DNA from: CAYFQV01 sp964654185
GTDB taxonomy: Bacteria > Spirochaetota > Spirochaetia > DSM-27196 > PWMO01
Length of the DNA stretch: 14,415 bases
NCBI GenBank assembly: GCA_964654185.1
Contig: CAZZIE010000111.1
Coordinates: 1 to 14,415 of the forward strand
Reading direction: 5' to 3'
Positions 6,622 to 13,185 of this stretch are shown piece by piece (the stretch's first letter is position 1; every line of letters starts with the position of its first letter). Below the pieces are notes generated by a model that had not been told where the DNA came from, ran no database searches, and saw nothing but the letters and a program-made list of their open reading frames with translations. The translations under genes were made by a program, and so were the position numbers.

Positions 6622-8421
6622 ATGGGTACAAAGCAGCAAACTCACACCTACGACGAAAGTAAGGTCAAGACGTTATCGTCCCTGGAGCACATTCGCCTCC
6701 GGACGGGCATGTACATCGGCCGCCTCGGCGACGGGAGCAACCTGGACGACGGCATCTACATCCTCCTGAAGGAAGTCATCGACAACAGTGTGGATGAGTT
6801 CATCATGGGGTCCGGCGACACCATCCGAATTCAGCTGAACAACGGAAAGGTGATCGTCCGCGACTACGGTCGCGGGATTCCGCTGGGCAAGGTGATCGAC
6901 TGCGTGTCGACCATCAACACGGGCGCCAAGTACAACGATGAGGTCTTTCAGTTCAGCGTGGGGTTGAACGGCGTCGGCACCAAGGCGGTGAACGCCCTCT
7001 CGTCGCACTTCCGGGTCGTCTCCTTCCGGGACAAGAACTACTTCGAGGCGGTCTTCTCGAAGGGAGAGTTGCAGAAGCAGCGGAAGGGCAAGACCACCAA
7101 GGAGCCCAACGGCACCTACGTCGAGTTCATTCCCGACGGCGAGATTTTCGGGGAGTACGAGTTCAACGAGGAGTTCATTGAGCAGCGCCTCTGGAACTAC
7201 GCCTACCTGAACAGCGGGCTGACTCTCTATCTCGGCAAGAAGAAGTTTCACTCAAAGAACGGTCTCTACGACCTTCTCTACTCTGAAGTCGGCGACGACA
7301 CCATCTATCCCATTGCGCACCACCGGGGGCAGCATCTCGAGTTCGCCGTCACAAGCACCAACAACTACGGAGAGACCTACTTCTCCTTTGTGAACGGCCA
7401 GTACACCTCCGACGGCGGCACCCACCAGAGCGCCTTCCGGGAGGGTCTTCTCAAGGGCGTGAACGAGTACTTCAAGAAGAACTACTCCGGGGTCGATGTC
7501 AGAGAGGGCATGGCCGGCGCGGTGTCGGTGAAGCTGCTCACTCCGATCTTCGAAAGCCAGACCAAGAACAAGCTCGGCAACACCGAGATCCGAAGCTGGA
7601 TCGTGAACGATGTACGGTCGGCCATTGTCGACTTCCTCCACAAGAATCAGGGCGCCGCGAAGAAGCTCGAACAGAAGATCGCCCACAACGAGAAGCTCCG
7701 CAAGGAGCTCAACGCGGTGAAGAAGGAGGCGAAGGAGGCGGCCAAGAGGATTGCCCTGAAGATTCCGAACCTGAAGGACTGCAAGTACCACCGCGGGGAC
7801 AAGCGCGGCGAGGAGTCCACCATCTTCATTACCGAGGGGCAATCGGCAAGCGGCTCCATGGTCTCCAGCCGGGATCCCTACACCCAGGCCATCTTCTCCC
7901 TCCGGGGCAAGCCGCAGAACATGTACGCCCGGAAGCGCGCCGACATCTACCGTAACGAGGAGCTCTACAACATGATGATGGCCCTCGGCATTGAGAACGA
8001 TGTCGAGGAGCTTCGGTACGAGCGCATTGTCATTGCGACGGATGCCGACCACGACGGCTTCCACATTCGCAACCTCCTGCTCACCTTCTTCCTCACCTTC
8101 TTCGAGGAGCTCGTCGTCTCCGGACGGGTCTACATTCTCGAAACGCCGCTCTTCCGGGTGCGGAACAAGAAGGAGACCGTCTACTGCTACAACAACACCG
8201 AACGGGAGGATGCGGTCGCGCGGCTGTCCAATCCGGAGGTGACGCGCTTCAAGGGCCTTGGCGAGATCTCCCCCAGTGAGTTCGGCCGCTTCATCGGCGA
8301 CAACATGCGTCTGGTCGGGGTCAACGTGAAGTCCATCAAGCAGATCGAGGAGACCCTGGGCTTCTACATGGGCAAGAACACCCCGGACCGGAAGAACTAC
8401 ATCATGGAGAACCTCATCTGA
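6622..8421 (+). CDS. parE: DNA topoisomerase IV subunit B (ParE-type)
   Basis: The protein has 599 residues, compact compared with GyrB. The GHKL ATPase domain shows E51 and N55 (EVIDNS), DYGRGIP and GLNGVGTKAVNALS; the transducer domain has the SQTKNKLG loop with the ATP-contacting lysine. The TOPRIM domain has catalytic E405 in TEGQSASGS and the metal-binding D474-A-D476-H-D478, followed by FKGLGE. The motif reads EGQ rather than the common EGD, leaving the catalytic glutamate intact. With ParC it forms an A2B2 type IIA enzyme that decatenates and relaxes DNA using ATP. GGGAG at 6613-6617 precedes ATG by four bases. The stop overlaps the parC start by one base (TGATG). It could be named GyrB-like, but the partner lacks a GyrA box, so topoisomerase IV is favoured. 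Confidence 0.93.
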   Translation: MGTKQQTHTYDESKVKTLSSLEHIRLRTGMYIGRLGDGSNLDDGIYILLKEVIDNSVDEFIMGSGDTIRIQLNNGKVIVRDYGRGIPLGKVIDCVSTINTGAKYNDEVFQFSVGLNGVGTKAVNALSSHFRVVSFRDKNYFEAVFSKGELQKQRKGKTTKEPNGTYVEFIPDGEIFGEYEFNEEFIEQRLWNYAYLNSGLTLYLGKKKFHSKNGLYDLLYSEVGDDTIYPIAHHRGQHLEFAVTSTNNYGETYFSFVNGQYTSDGGTHQSAFREGLLKGVNEYFKKNYSGVDVREGMAGAVSVKLLTPIFESQTKNKLGNTEIRSWIVNDVRSAIVDFLHKNQGAAKKLEQKIAHNEKLRKELNAVKKEAKEAAKRIALKIPNLKDCKYHRGDKRGEESTIFITEGQSASGSMVSSRDPYTQAIFSLRGKPQNMYARKRADIYRNEELYNMMMALGIENDVEELRYERIVIATDADHDGFHIRNLLLTFFLTFFEELVVSGRVYILETPLFRVRNKKETVYCYNNTEREDAVARLSNPEVTRFKGLGEISPSEFGRFIGDNMRLVGVNVKSIKQIEETLGFYMGKNTPDRKNYIMENLI

Positions 8422-10337
8422 TGGCCTACGCCAAGACCGTCTTCAACAAGAACTTCCTGGAGTACGCCTCCTACGTCATCAAGGACCGCGCCATTCCCCA
8501 CGTGGATGACGGGCTCAAGCCGGTGCAGCGGCGGATCCTCCACTCACTGTTCGAAATGGACGACGGCAAGTTCCACAAGGTGGCGAACGTCGTCGGCCAC
8601 GCCATGCGCTACCATCCGCACGGCGATGCCTCCATCTACTCCGCTCTGGTGGTCCTGGCGAACAAGGATCTCCTCATCGACAAACAGGGGAACTTCGGCA
8701 ACGTTCTCACCGGCGACGAGGCCTCCGCGAGCCGATACATCGAGTGCCGCGTCACGCCCCTTGCCAAGGAGCTCCTCTACGATCCGCAGATCACCGACTA
8801 TGAGGACTCCTACGACGGACGGAACAGGGAGCCCATCGTCTTTCCCGCCAAGGTACCCCTGGTCCTGGTCCACGGTGCCGAGGGCATTGCCGTGGGCATG
8901 TCCACCCGGATCCTGCCCCACAACTTCGCCGAGGTGCTTCAGGCTATGGCATCGGCGCTTCGCGGCGAGAAGGTGGAGCTGTACCCCGACTTCCAGCACG
9001 CAGGACTCATTGATGTGAAAGAGTACAACGACGGCCGCGGGAAGGTGCTGGTCCGGGCAAGGCTTGACACGAAGGATCCGAAACGGATCGTGATTCGCGA
9101 GCTTCCCTTCGGCTCGACGACGGAGAGCATCATTGCCTCCATTGAGGCCGCAGCCAAACGGGGGAAGCTCAAGATTCAAAGCATGTACGACTACACCAGC
9201 GAGGAGGTGGAGATCGAGATCAAGCTCGCCCGGGGGGTGCACTCCCAGGAGGTCGTCGACGCCCTCTACGCCTTCACCGACTGTGAGACCTCTATCTCGG
9301 TCAATCCGCTGGTGATCAAGGACAACCGCCCCTTCATCATGTCGGTGACGGAGATCGTTGAGTACCACGCCCGACGCCTCGTGGAGATCCTCAAACGCGA
9401 GCTCGAGCTGGAACGGCACAACCTGAAGGAGAAGCTTCAGGCGCGCACCCTGGAGCGCATCTTCGTGGAGGAGCGGATCTACAAGCGCATCGAGGAGATG
9501 GAGACGCAGGAGACCGTCGTCGAAGCGGTCTTCACCGGCTTCGAGCCCTTCAAGAAGGAGCTTCCGCGGCCCCTGACTGAGGAGGATGTCGAGCGCCTCC
9601 TGAAGATTCCCATCCGGCGAATCTCTCTCTACGACATCAACAAGGCGCGGGAGGAGATGCGCCAGATCGAGGCTCGCCTCAAGGAAATCGCGAAGCACCT
9701 CCGGAACATCACCGATTACGCGATCGGCTATCTGGAGACGCTCGTGGAGAAACACGGTGACGCCTATCCCCGGCGCACCGAGATCACCTCCTTCGAGAAG
9801 GTTGATGTGCGTGAAGCCGCCGACCGCAACCTGCCCCTGCGCTATGACGAGAAGACCGGTTACCTCGGCTACGGCGTACAGTCCGGGCGTGTCCTCTTTC
9901 ACGTCTCTCCGTACGACCGTATTGTGGTGGTGCGCAAGGGCGGAACCTACTCCGCCATCGATGTGCCGGAGAAGCTCTTCGTCGACAAGGGCATGCACTA
10001 CTGCGGCTTTGCCGACAAGGACGAGATCTCCAGGGAGGTGTTCTCCGTCCTCTACAGGAACGAGAAGGGGCAGACCTACCTGAAGCGCTGCCGGATCGAG
10101 CAGTTCATCCTGGGCCGCGCCTACGACCTTGTCCCCGAAGGCGGCAAACTTCTGGACGTTACGACCGACGAGAAGGCCGCCGCGGTCCTGGACTACGACC
10201 CCAACCGCCGCTACCGCGTCCTGGAGGAGGAGTTCCCCGTCGCCGACTACCAGATCAAGGGCGTCCGCTCCCAGGGCGTGAAGCTCACCGACAAGATCCT
10301 CAAGAAGGCGCGCCTGGGTCGGCCGCGGAAGAAGTAG
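8421..10337 (+). CDS. parC: DNA topoisomerase IV subunit A (ParC-type)
   Basis: The protein has 638 residues, much shorter than GyrA because its C-terminal DNA-wrapping domain is small; no GyrA-box (QRRGGKG-like) is present, arguing against gyrase. The winged-helix breakage domain begins with YASYVIKDRAIPHVDDGLKPVQRR; the HPHGDASIY segment is the quinolone-binding helix and the catalytic tyrosine is Y106 in SRYIECR. A coiled-coil gate (about 305-465) is rich in Glu/Arg/Lys. At the positions of E. coli GyrA Ser83 and Asp87 this protein has Ala70 and Ser74, the pattern also seen in Bacteroidetes-like ParC, so the water-metal bridge for quinolones is likely absent. Translation is coupled to parE through TGATG. 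The protein ends in a basic GRPRKK tail followed by a tandem repeat. Confidence 0.93.
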   Translation: MAYAKTVFNKNFLEYASYVIKDRAIPHVDDGLKPVQRRILHSLFEMDDGKFHKVANVVGHAMRYHPHGDASIYSALVVLANKDLLIDKQGNFGNVLTGDEASASRYIECRVTPLAKELLYDPQITDYEDSYDGRNREPIVFPAKVPLVLVHGAEGIAVGMSTRILPHNFAEVLQAMASALRGEKVELYPDFQHAGLIDVKEYNDGRGKVLVRARLDTKDPKRIVIRELPFGSTTESIIASIEAAAKRGKLKIQSMYDYTSEEVEIEIKLARGVHSQEVVDALYAFTDCETSISVNPLVIKDNRPFIMSVTEIVEYHARRLVEILKRELELERHNLKEKLQARTLERIFVEERIYKRIEEMETQETVVEAVFTGFEPFKKELPRPLTEEDVERLLKIPIRRISLYDINKAREEMRQIEARLKEIAKHLRNITDYAIGYLETLVEKHGDAYPRRTEITSFEKVDVREAADRNLPLRYDEKTGYLGYGVQSGRVLFHVSPYDRIVVVRKGGTYSAIDVPEKLFVDKGMHYCGFADKDEISREVFSVLYRNEKGQTYLKRCRIEQFILGRAYDLVPEGGKLLDVTTDEKAAAVLDYDPNRRYRVLEEEFPVADYQIKGVRSQGVKLTDKILKKARLGRPRKK

Positions 10338-10400
10338 GTGGCGATCGTGACCGAACGGAAAGAAGTAGAGGGGCGGATGTGGCCGAACGGGAAGACCTAG
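10321..10400 (+). repeat. imperfect ~30-bp tandem repeat after parC
   Basis: Two 29-base units, GGCG...TAG at 10340-10368 and 10372-10400, agree at 22 of 29 positions; the end of parC (GGCCGCGGAAGAAGTAG, 10321-10337) is a weaker third copy. Each copy ends in TAG. Reading on in frame past the parC stop gives 20 more sense codons to the TAG at 10398. The last copy abuts the DUF4180 ribosome binding site. Confidence 0.6.
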
Positions 10401-10413
10401 GAGGCCCGGGAAC

Positions 10414-10776
10414 ATGACGTTCGAGCTTCACCGGGCCGGGGACACGCCTGTAGCCGAGCTCGTCGAACCGAATCTGGTACTCTCCACGACAGGGGACGCC
10501 CTGGACCTCTTTGCCAACGCTCGGCACCTCCACGGCGCCTCGCATGTGATTGTTCGCCGGGACAACCTCCCTGCGGAGTTTTTTGATCTCAAGAGCGGCC
10601 TTGCCGGGGAGATCCTTCAGAAGGTATCCAACTACCGGCTGCGACTCGCCATCCTCGGGGACTACACCGACGTTCCGTCGGGCCCGCTGCACGACTTCAT
10701 CTGGGAGAGCAACCGCGCCGGCACGGTGCTGTTCGTGGCCGGCGTCGAGGAGGCGCTGGCTCGACTGGCAGAGTAA
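10414..10776 (+). CDS. DUF4180 domain protein
   Basis: The protein has 120 residues, the standard size for this family. The conserved features are EFFDLKSGLAGEILQKVSNYRLRLAILGDY (about residues 50-79) and the closing DFIWESNRAGTVLFVAGVEEAL. The fold is expected to be a small alpha/beta domain in the cytoplasm, with no catalytic signature I can name and no known function. The start is supported by AGGAGG at 10399-10404, nine bases before ATG. It lies 76 bases downstream of parC on the same strand, so it may be read from the topoisomerase transcript, although no functional link is established. No terminator with a T-run is visible between them. Confidence 0.8.
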   Translation: MTFELHRAGDTPVAELVEPNLVLSTTGDALDLFANARHLHGASHVIVRRDNLPAEFFDLKSGLAGEILQKVSNYRLRLAILGDYTDVPSGPLHDFIWESNRAGTVLFVAGVEEALARLAE

Positions 10777-10819
10777 CCGGGAGCTACCGAGCTCGATCCG
10801 ATCCGCGGTCAACACCACC

Positions 10820-10848
10820 TTGTAGACGGATAGCGATATCATTATGCT
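10820..10848 (+). promoter_or_regulatory. toxin-antitoxin promoter with overlapping operator
   Basis: TTGTAG (10820-10825), a 17-base spacer and TATGCT (10843-10848) make a strong sigma70-like promoter. The antitoxin ATG is at 10855, so transcription would start at or within a base or two of the start codon. The inverted repeat ATAGC (10830-10834) and GCTA (10846-10849) brackets the -10 region and resembles the GATAGC/GCTATC half-sites bound by FitA-type repressors, which fits autorepression by the antitoxin. Confidence 0.55.
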
Positions 10849-10854
10849 ACACGT

Positions 10855-11082
10855 ATGAAATCAATACACATTCGTGATGTGGACCCGGAAGTCATTCGGC
10901 GTCTGCAGCGCCTGGCAAAGCTCCACCACCGGTCGATGCAGGGCGAGTTACGTGCGATTCTTGAGGAGGCCTCCAAACGAGCCCCTGAGGTGGAGCCGGA
11001 TGAACCTATCGATCTTGTAACGGTCGATGTCGGCTCATCCAGCCGCTTTGACCGCGAGGAGCTCTACGCGGATGAAAGGTGA
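10855..11082 (+). CDS. vapB: FitA-type ribbon-helix-helix antitoxin
   Basis: The 75-residue protein begins MKSIHIRDVDPEVIRRLQRL, the N-terminal strand and helix of FitA-like ribbon-helix-helix repressors, followed by the family's RSMQGELRAILEEA second helix (about 28-42). The remaining tail (about 45-75) is acidic and probably disordered; it would wrap the toxin's active site. It should dimerise, bind its own operator and neutralise the PIN toxin encoded next. No Shine-Dalgarno precedes the ATG, and the -10 box ends six bases upstream, suggesting a leaderless message. It overlaps the toxin start by 11 bases, the usual coupled arrangement. Confidence 0.85.
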   Translation: MKSIHIRDVDPEVIRRLQRLAKLHHRSMQGELRAILEEASKRAPEVEPDEPIDLVTVDVGSSSRFDREELYADER

Positions 11083-11536
11083 GCTTGCATTTGTAGATAC
11101 GAACGTTCTCCTCACGGCGACCGACCGCGGCCGTACGGACCACGAGATGGCCAGGTCGCTGTTTTCCGCTGCGATTCGTGCGGGAGTGCATCTATCAATC
11201 AGCGGCCAAGTCCTCCGGGAGTACCTCGTCGTAGCGACGCGACCGGTTGACGCGAATGGTTTCGGTTTGCCCCTGCCGGAGGCGCTACACAACATCCGTG
11301 GTTTTCGTGCCCGGACGGTCTTTGTCGAGGAAGTCGAGGCTGTCACTGATGAGCTCTTCAGCCTGCTCATGTCCACCGACATCGCAGGTAAGCGCATTCA
11401 TGACGCCAACATCGCAGCAACAATGGGTGCGCACAACATCACAACACTTGTCACGGCCAACCCCGGCGACTTTCAGGTGTTTCCAACCATCGATGCGCAA
11501 CCATTGGCGACGTTCGCTCAACGTCTTGGGCTGTGA
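11072..11536 (+). CDS. vapC: PIN-domain toxin (VapC/FitB type)
   Basis: The protein has 154 residues when started at ATG 11072, which has GAGGAG at 11056-11061. An in-frame ATG at 11027 would add 15 residues lying inside the antitoxin gene and lacks support. The acidic metal-binding set of PIN ribonucleases is present: D9 (AFVDTN), E50 (VLREYL), D111 (RIHDANIAAT) and D133 in TANPGDF. Such toxins cut RNA, often tRNA or rRNA, in the presence of Mg2+ or Mn2+ when freed from the antitoxin. All catalytic positions are intact, so it is probably active. It ends 20 bases before the convergent HNH gene. It is a type II toxin-antitoxin module; the target cannot be read from the sequence. Confidence 0.88.
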   Translation: MKGELAFVDTNVLLTATDRGRTDHEMARSLFSAAIRAGVHLSISGQVLREYLVVATRPVDANGFGLPLPEALHNIRGFRARTVFVEEVEAVTDELFSLLMSTDIAGKRIHDANIAATMGAHNITTLVTANPGDFQVFPTIDAQPLATFAQRLGL

Positions 11537-11556
11537 GCGATGGGTGCGCCCCTGGA

Positions 11557-11859
11557 TCACCGCCGCTTCTGCTTTCGCGCCCACTGCAGGAATCGCGCCA
11601 TCTGCGGGTCCTCGAGCAGCGCTTCGCGCGTGTTCAGGCGGGTGCCCAGCTCGTCCTCACTGAAGAAGCGGTGGATCTGGCGATGGCAGAGCCGGCACAG
11701 CCAGAGGCCCCGCTGTTTGAGCTCCGTAGTCTCGTACTGTTTGCGATAGCGGCGCTTGCGGTGGTTCTTCTTTGGAATCAAGTGGTGGAAGCTCAGGTGC
11801 GCCCGGCGGCCGCAGAGCTCGCACGACTCCGGCTGGTCACGTCGATGTGCGGTGCTCAC
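11557..11859 (-). CDS. small HNH-type protein (putative HNH endonuclease)
   Basis: From the GTG at 11859 the product has 100 residues. It carries a zinc pair CELC (about 13-16), the His-His of an HNH centre in SFHHLIPKK (about 25-26), and the second half in LCRLCHRQIHRFF, giving two more cysteines and histidines. The size and motif order match small bacterial HNH proteins such as those related to B. subtilis YisB. The frame extends upstream to 12165, but that part overlaps ywbE on the other strand and shows no domain, so I start at GTG. No Shine-Dalgarno is seen; TATCTT lies six bases before the start codon, so the message may be leaderless. It probably binds or nicks DNA; the function is unknown. 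Confidence 0.72.
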   Translation of the reverse strand: MSTAHRRDQPESCELCGRRAHLSFHHLIPKKNHRKRRYRKQYETTELKQRGLWLCRLCHRQIHRFFSEDELGTRLNTREALLEDPQMARFLQWARKQKRR

Positions 11860-11865
11860 GGCGAC

Positions 11866-11894
11866 AAGATAGCGAGAAAGGACCCGGGTGTGCC
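11866..11894 (-). promoter_or_regulatory. possible promoter for the HNH gene
   Basis: Read on the minus strand, GGCACA (11894-11889), 17 bases, then TATCTT (11871-11866) ends six bases before the GTG start. The -35 is poor (three of six), the -10 fair. It lies back to back with the ywbE promoter, the two -35 boxes overlapping near 11890. Confidence 0.35.
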
Positions 11895-11919
11895 ACTCGC
11901 ACCGTCCCTGTGATACCCT
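11890..11919 (+). promoter_or_regulatory. possible promoter for ywbE
   Basis: GTGCCA (11890-11895), an 18-base spacer and TACCCT (11914-11919) lie six bases upstream of the ywbE ATG. The match is moderate (four of six at -35). No ribosome binding site fits between, so a leaderless transcript is predicted. Confidence 0.35.
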
Positions 11920-11925
11920 GGCATC

Positions 11926-12138
11926 ATGAGCAGCGAAGACGGCACGAGACGCAGTACCATCCGGGCGGGCCTGCGGGTCCGTATTGTACAGAAACAGGAT
12001 CAGCGTTCGGGCAAGACGACGGAAGGCGTCGTCCAGGACATCCTCACCAACTCCTCCACACACCCACACGGCATCAAGGTGCGCCTGGAAACCGGCGAGG
12101 TCGGGCGTGTGAAGGAGATTATCGGGGAGCCGCAGTAA
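11926..12138 (+). CDS. ywbE: YwbE family protein (DUF2196)
   Basis: The protein has 70 residues and matches the YwbE/DUF2196 family along its whole length, with the conserved core IVQKQDQRSGK (about 20-30), DILTNSSTHPHGIKVRLE (about 38-55) and GEVGRVKEI. The pattern suggests a small beta-barrel of KOW/SH3-like type, possibly nucleic-acid-binding, but no function is established. It is a cytoplasmic single gene, divergent from the HNH gene (66 bases apart) and convergent with the M14 gene (19 bases apart). No Shine-Dalgarno is present before ATG. Confidence 0.88.
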   Translation: MSSEDGTRRSTIRAGLRVRIVQKQDQRSGKTTEGVVQDILTNSSTHPHGIKVRLETGEVGRVKEIIGEPQ

Positions 12139-12157
12139 CCCCCGTCCCGGTGTGCAT

Positions 12158-12991
12158 TCACTCAATCGCCGCCAGCAGCGCCTCGAAACCCTCCAGGTTG
12201 CGTTCCCACTCGATGTCGTAGTGCGTAGTCAGCTCCACGGTGATGCTCGGGTGGCCGATCTCGTGGAAGTAGTCGTCCGCTGAACCGGTGATCTCGTAGT
12301 CCACGGGTCCGTCCACGTCCCCGTCGTCGTCACGCTCGGGCAGGGGATAGCCGCTGCCGTTGCTGTAGGCCTGGGCGAGGCGTCGGGCCGGCTCCCACTG
12401 CTCCTCGGCTCCGCTGTACCAGAGCCCGGCAGCGGCGCTCTGGAAGAACACACTCACGACAGGATCGATGCGTTCGAAGTAGTCGCGGACGGCCCGAGTC
12501 TCGGGTTCGCTGAAGGGCTCACTGCCGGCGTCCACCTCTCTGCGGCCCCAGTAGCTCGTCGGTTGCCAGTCCCCCGCCCAGTTACGGTTGAGGTCGACCC
12601 ATCGTGCATTGAAGCGCCCGGGTACAATGTCGGCGGACCGAAAGTCGAACTCCGAGATCGGGGTTCCACCGGTGACGCGGTGGAGCCCGTCGGGGTTCAT
12701 GTTGTCAATGACGTGGAGGGTGAAGCGCTCCGGCAACCGCGACGGGTCATCCCGGTAGTGCTCCAGAAGCCGCTGCGCGAGAACAATCGAATTGTGCTCA
12801 TATCCACCGTGGATGCCGCCGATCACCAGGACGTCGCGGGGGCCGTCGCCGACGCGTTCCACGGTAATTGGTCGTCCTTCCACCGACTCTCCAATCACGT
12901 CGGCGCCGGCGGCGGCGAGGGTGATTCCGGTCAAAAACAGAACGATGAGCGCTGCCGTGAGTCCGGGAACGTGTGGGATCCTTCGCTTCAT
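12158..12991 (-). CDS. secreted M14-family zinc carboxypeptidase-like protein, third zinc ligand changed
   Basis: Started at ATG 12991 the product has 277 residues with a Sec signal (KRR, then a hydrophobic stretch to about residue 28, ending LAAAGA), so it acts outside the cytoplasmic membrane. M14 features are clear: H61 and E65 in GGIHGGYEHN (zinc ligands), NMNPDG, N135-R136 in DLNRNW (substrate carboxylate), the SEPETRAVRDY stretch, and the catalytic E253 in SITVELTTHYDIEWERNLEG. The third zinc ligand, normally His in the VVFxHSA segment, is Gln184 (codon CAG) in VFFQSAAAG. Other residues are conserved, so it is either impaired, uses Gln, or binds without cutting. The frame continues upstream of 12991 without any domain. 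A possible promoter ends eight bases before ATG. The natural substrate, peptide or peptidoglycan-derived, is unknown. Confidence 0.82.
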   Translation of the reverse strand: MKRRIPHVPGLTAALIVLFLTGITLAAAGADVIGESVEGRPITVERVGDGPRDVLVIGGIHGGYEHNSIVLAQRLLEHYRDDPSRLPERFTLHVIDNMNPDGLHRVTGGTPISEFDFRSADIVPGRFNARWVDLNRNWAGDWQPTSYWGRREVDAGSEPFSEPETRAVRDYFERIDPVVSVFFQSAAAGLWYSGAEEQWEPARRLAQAYSNGSGYPLPERDDDGDVDGPVDYEITGSADDYFHEIGHPSITVELTTHYDIEWERNLEGFEALLAAIE

Positions 12992-12999
12992 TCGGTGAA

Positions 13000-13027
13000 G
13001 GTATAAAAGAGTGTCGGGAGCGGCCAA
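13000..13027 (-). promoter_or_regulatory. possible promoter for the M14 gene
   Basis: On the minus strand TTGGCC (13027-13022), a 16-base spacer and TATACC (13005-13000) precede ATG by eight bases. There is no Shine-Dalgarno, so a leaderless or nearly leaderless message is predicted. Confidence 0.4.
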
Positions 13028-13106
13028 CGCGATTCGGCGGCTCACGGTCGCGGACCCGGTGGCGGCCCCGGGGACGAGCGCGGCTCCGAGGATGGAGCGC
13101 GGCCGG

Positions 13107-13142
13107 TCGTGTCGGCCAACGGCACCCCGCCCGCCGACACGA
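13107..13142. repeat. 10-bp perfect inverted repeat upstream of the AlkZ-like gene
   Basis: TCGTGTCGGC (13107-13116) and GCCGACACGA (13133-13142) are perfect inverted copies separated by 16 bases; a G-T and a G-C pair can extend the arms outward. The right arm ends eight bases before the -35 box of the AlkZ-like gene. No T-run follows, so an operator is more likely than a terminator. The rest of the 13028-13106 stretch holds nothing I recognise. Confidence 0.6.
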
Positions 13143-13150
13143 TCGAACGC

Positions 13151-13180
13151 TTGACCCGGCGGCGCAGCGCCGGATAGGGT
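13151..13180 (+). promoter_or_regulatory. promoter for the AlkZ-like gene, with internal palindrome
   Basis: TTGACC (13151-13156, five of six), an 18-base spacer and TAGGGT (13175-13180) end five bases before the ATG, predicting a leaderless message. CCGGCG (13156-13161) and CGCCGG (13168-13173) form an inverted repeat that fills the spacer, a typical place for a repressor or a MerR-like activator site. Confidence 0.5.
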
Positions 13181-13185
13181 CCGGC

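Noticed and set aside
8544..10415. 623-codon frame on the minus strand opposite parC
   Set aside because: It is a shadow of parC created by GC-rich codon usage; it shows no domain or start signal.
11027..11071. Earlier ATG for the PIN toxin
   Set aside because: It adds 15 residues inside the antitoxin gene before the canonical PIN start; the ATG at 11072 has a good ribosome binding site and the usual 11-base overlap.
11860..12165. Upstream extension of the HNH frame, giving a 202-residue protein
   Set aside because: The extra 102 residues lie opposite the well-supported ywbE gene, contain no domain, and a GTG with a suitable -10 box occurs right before the HNH domain.
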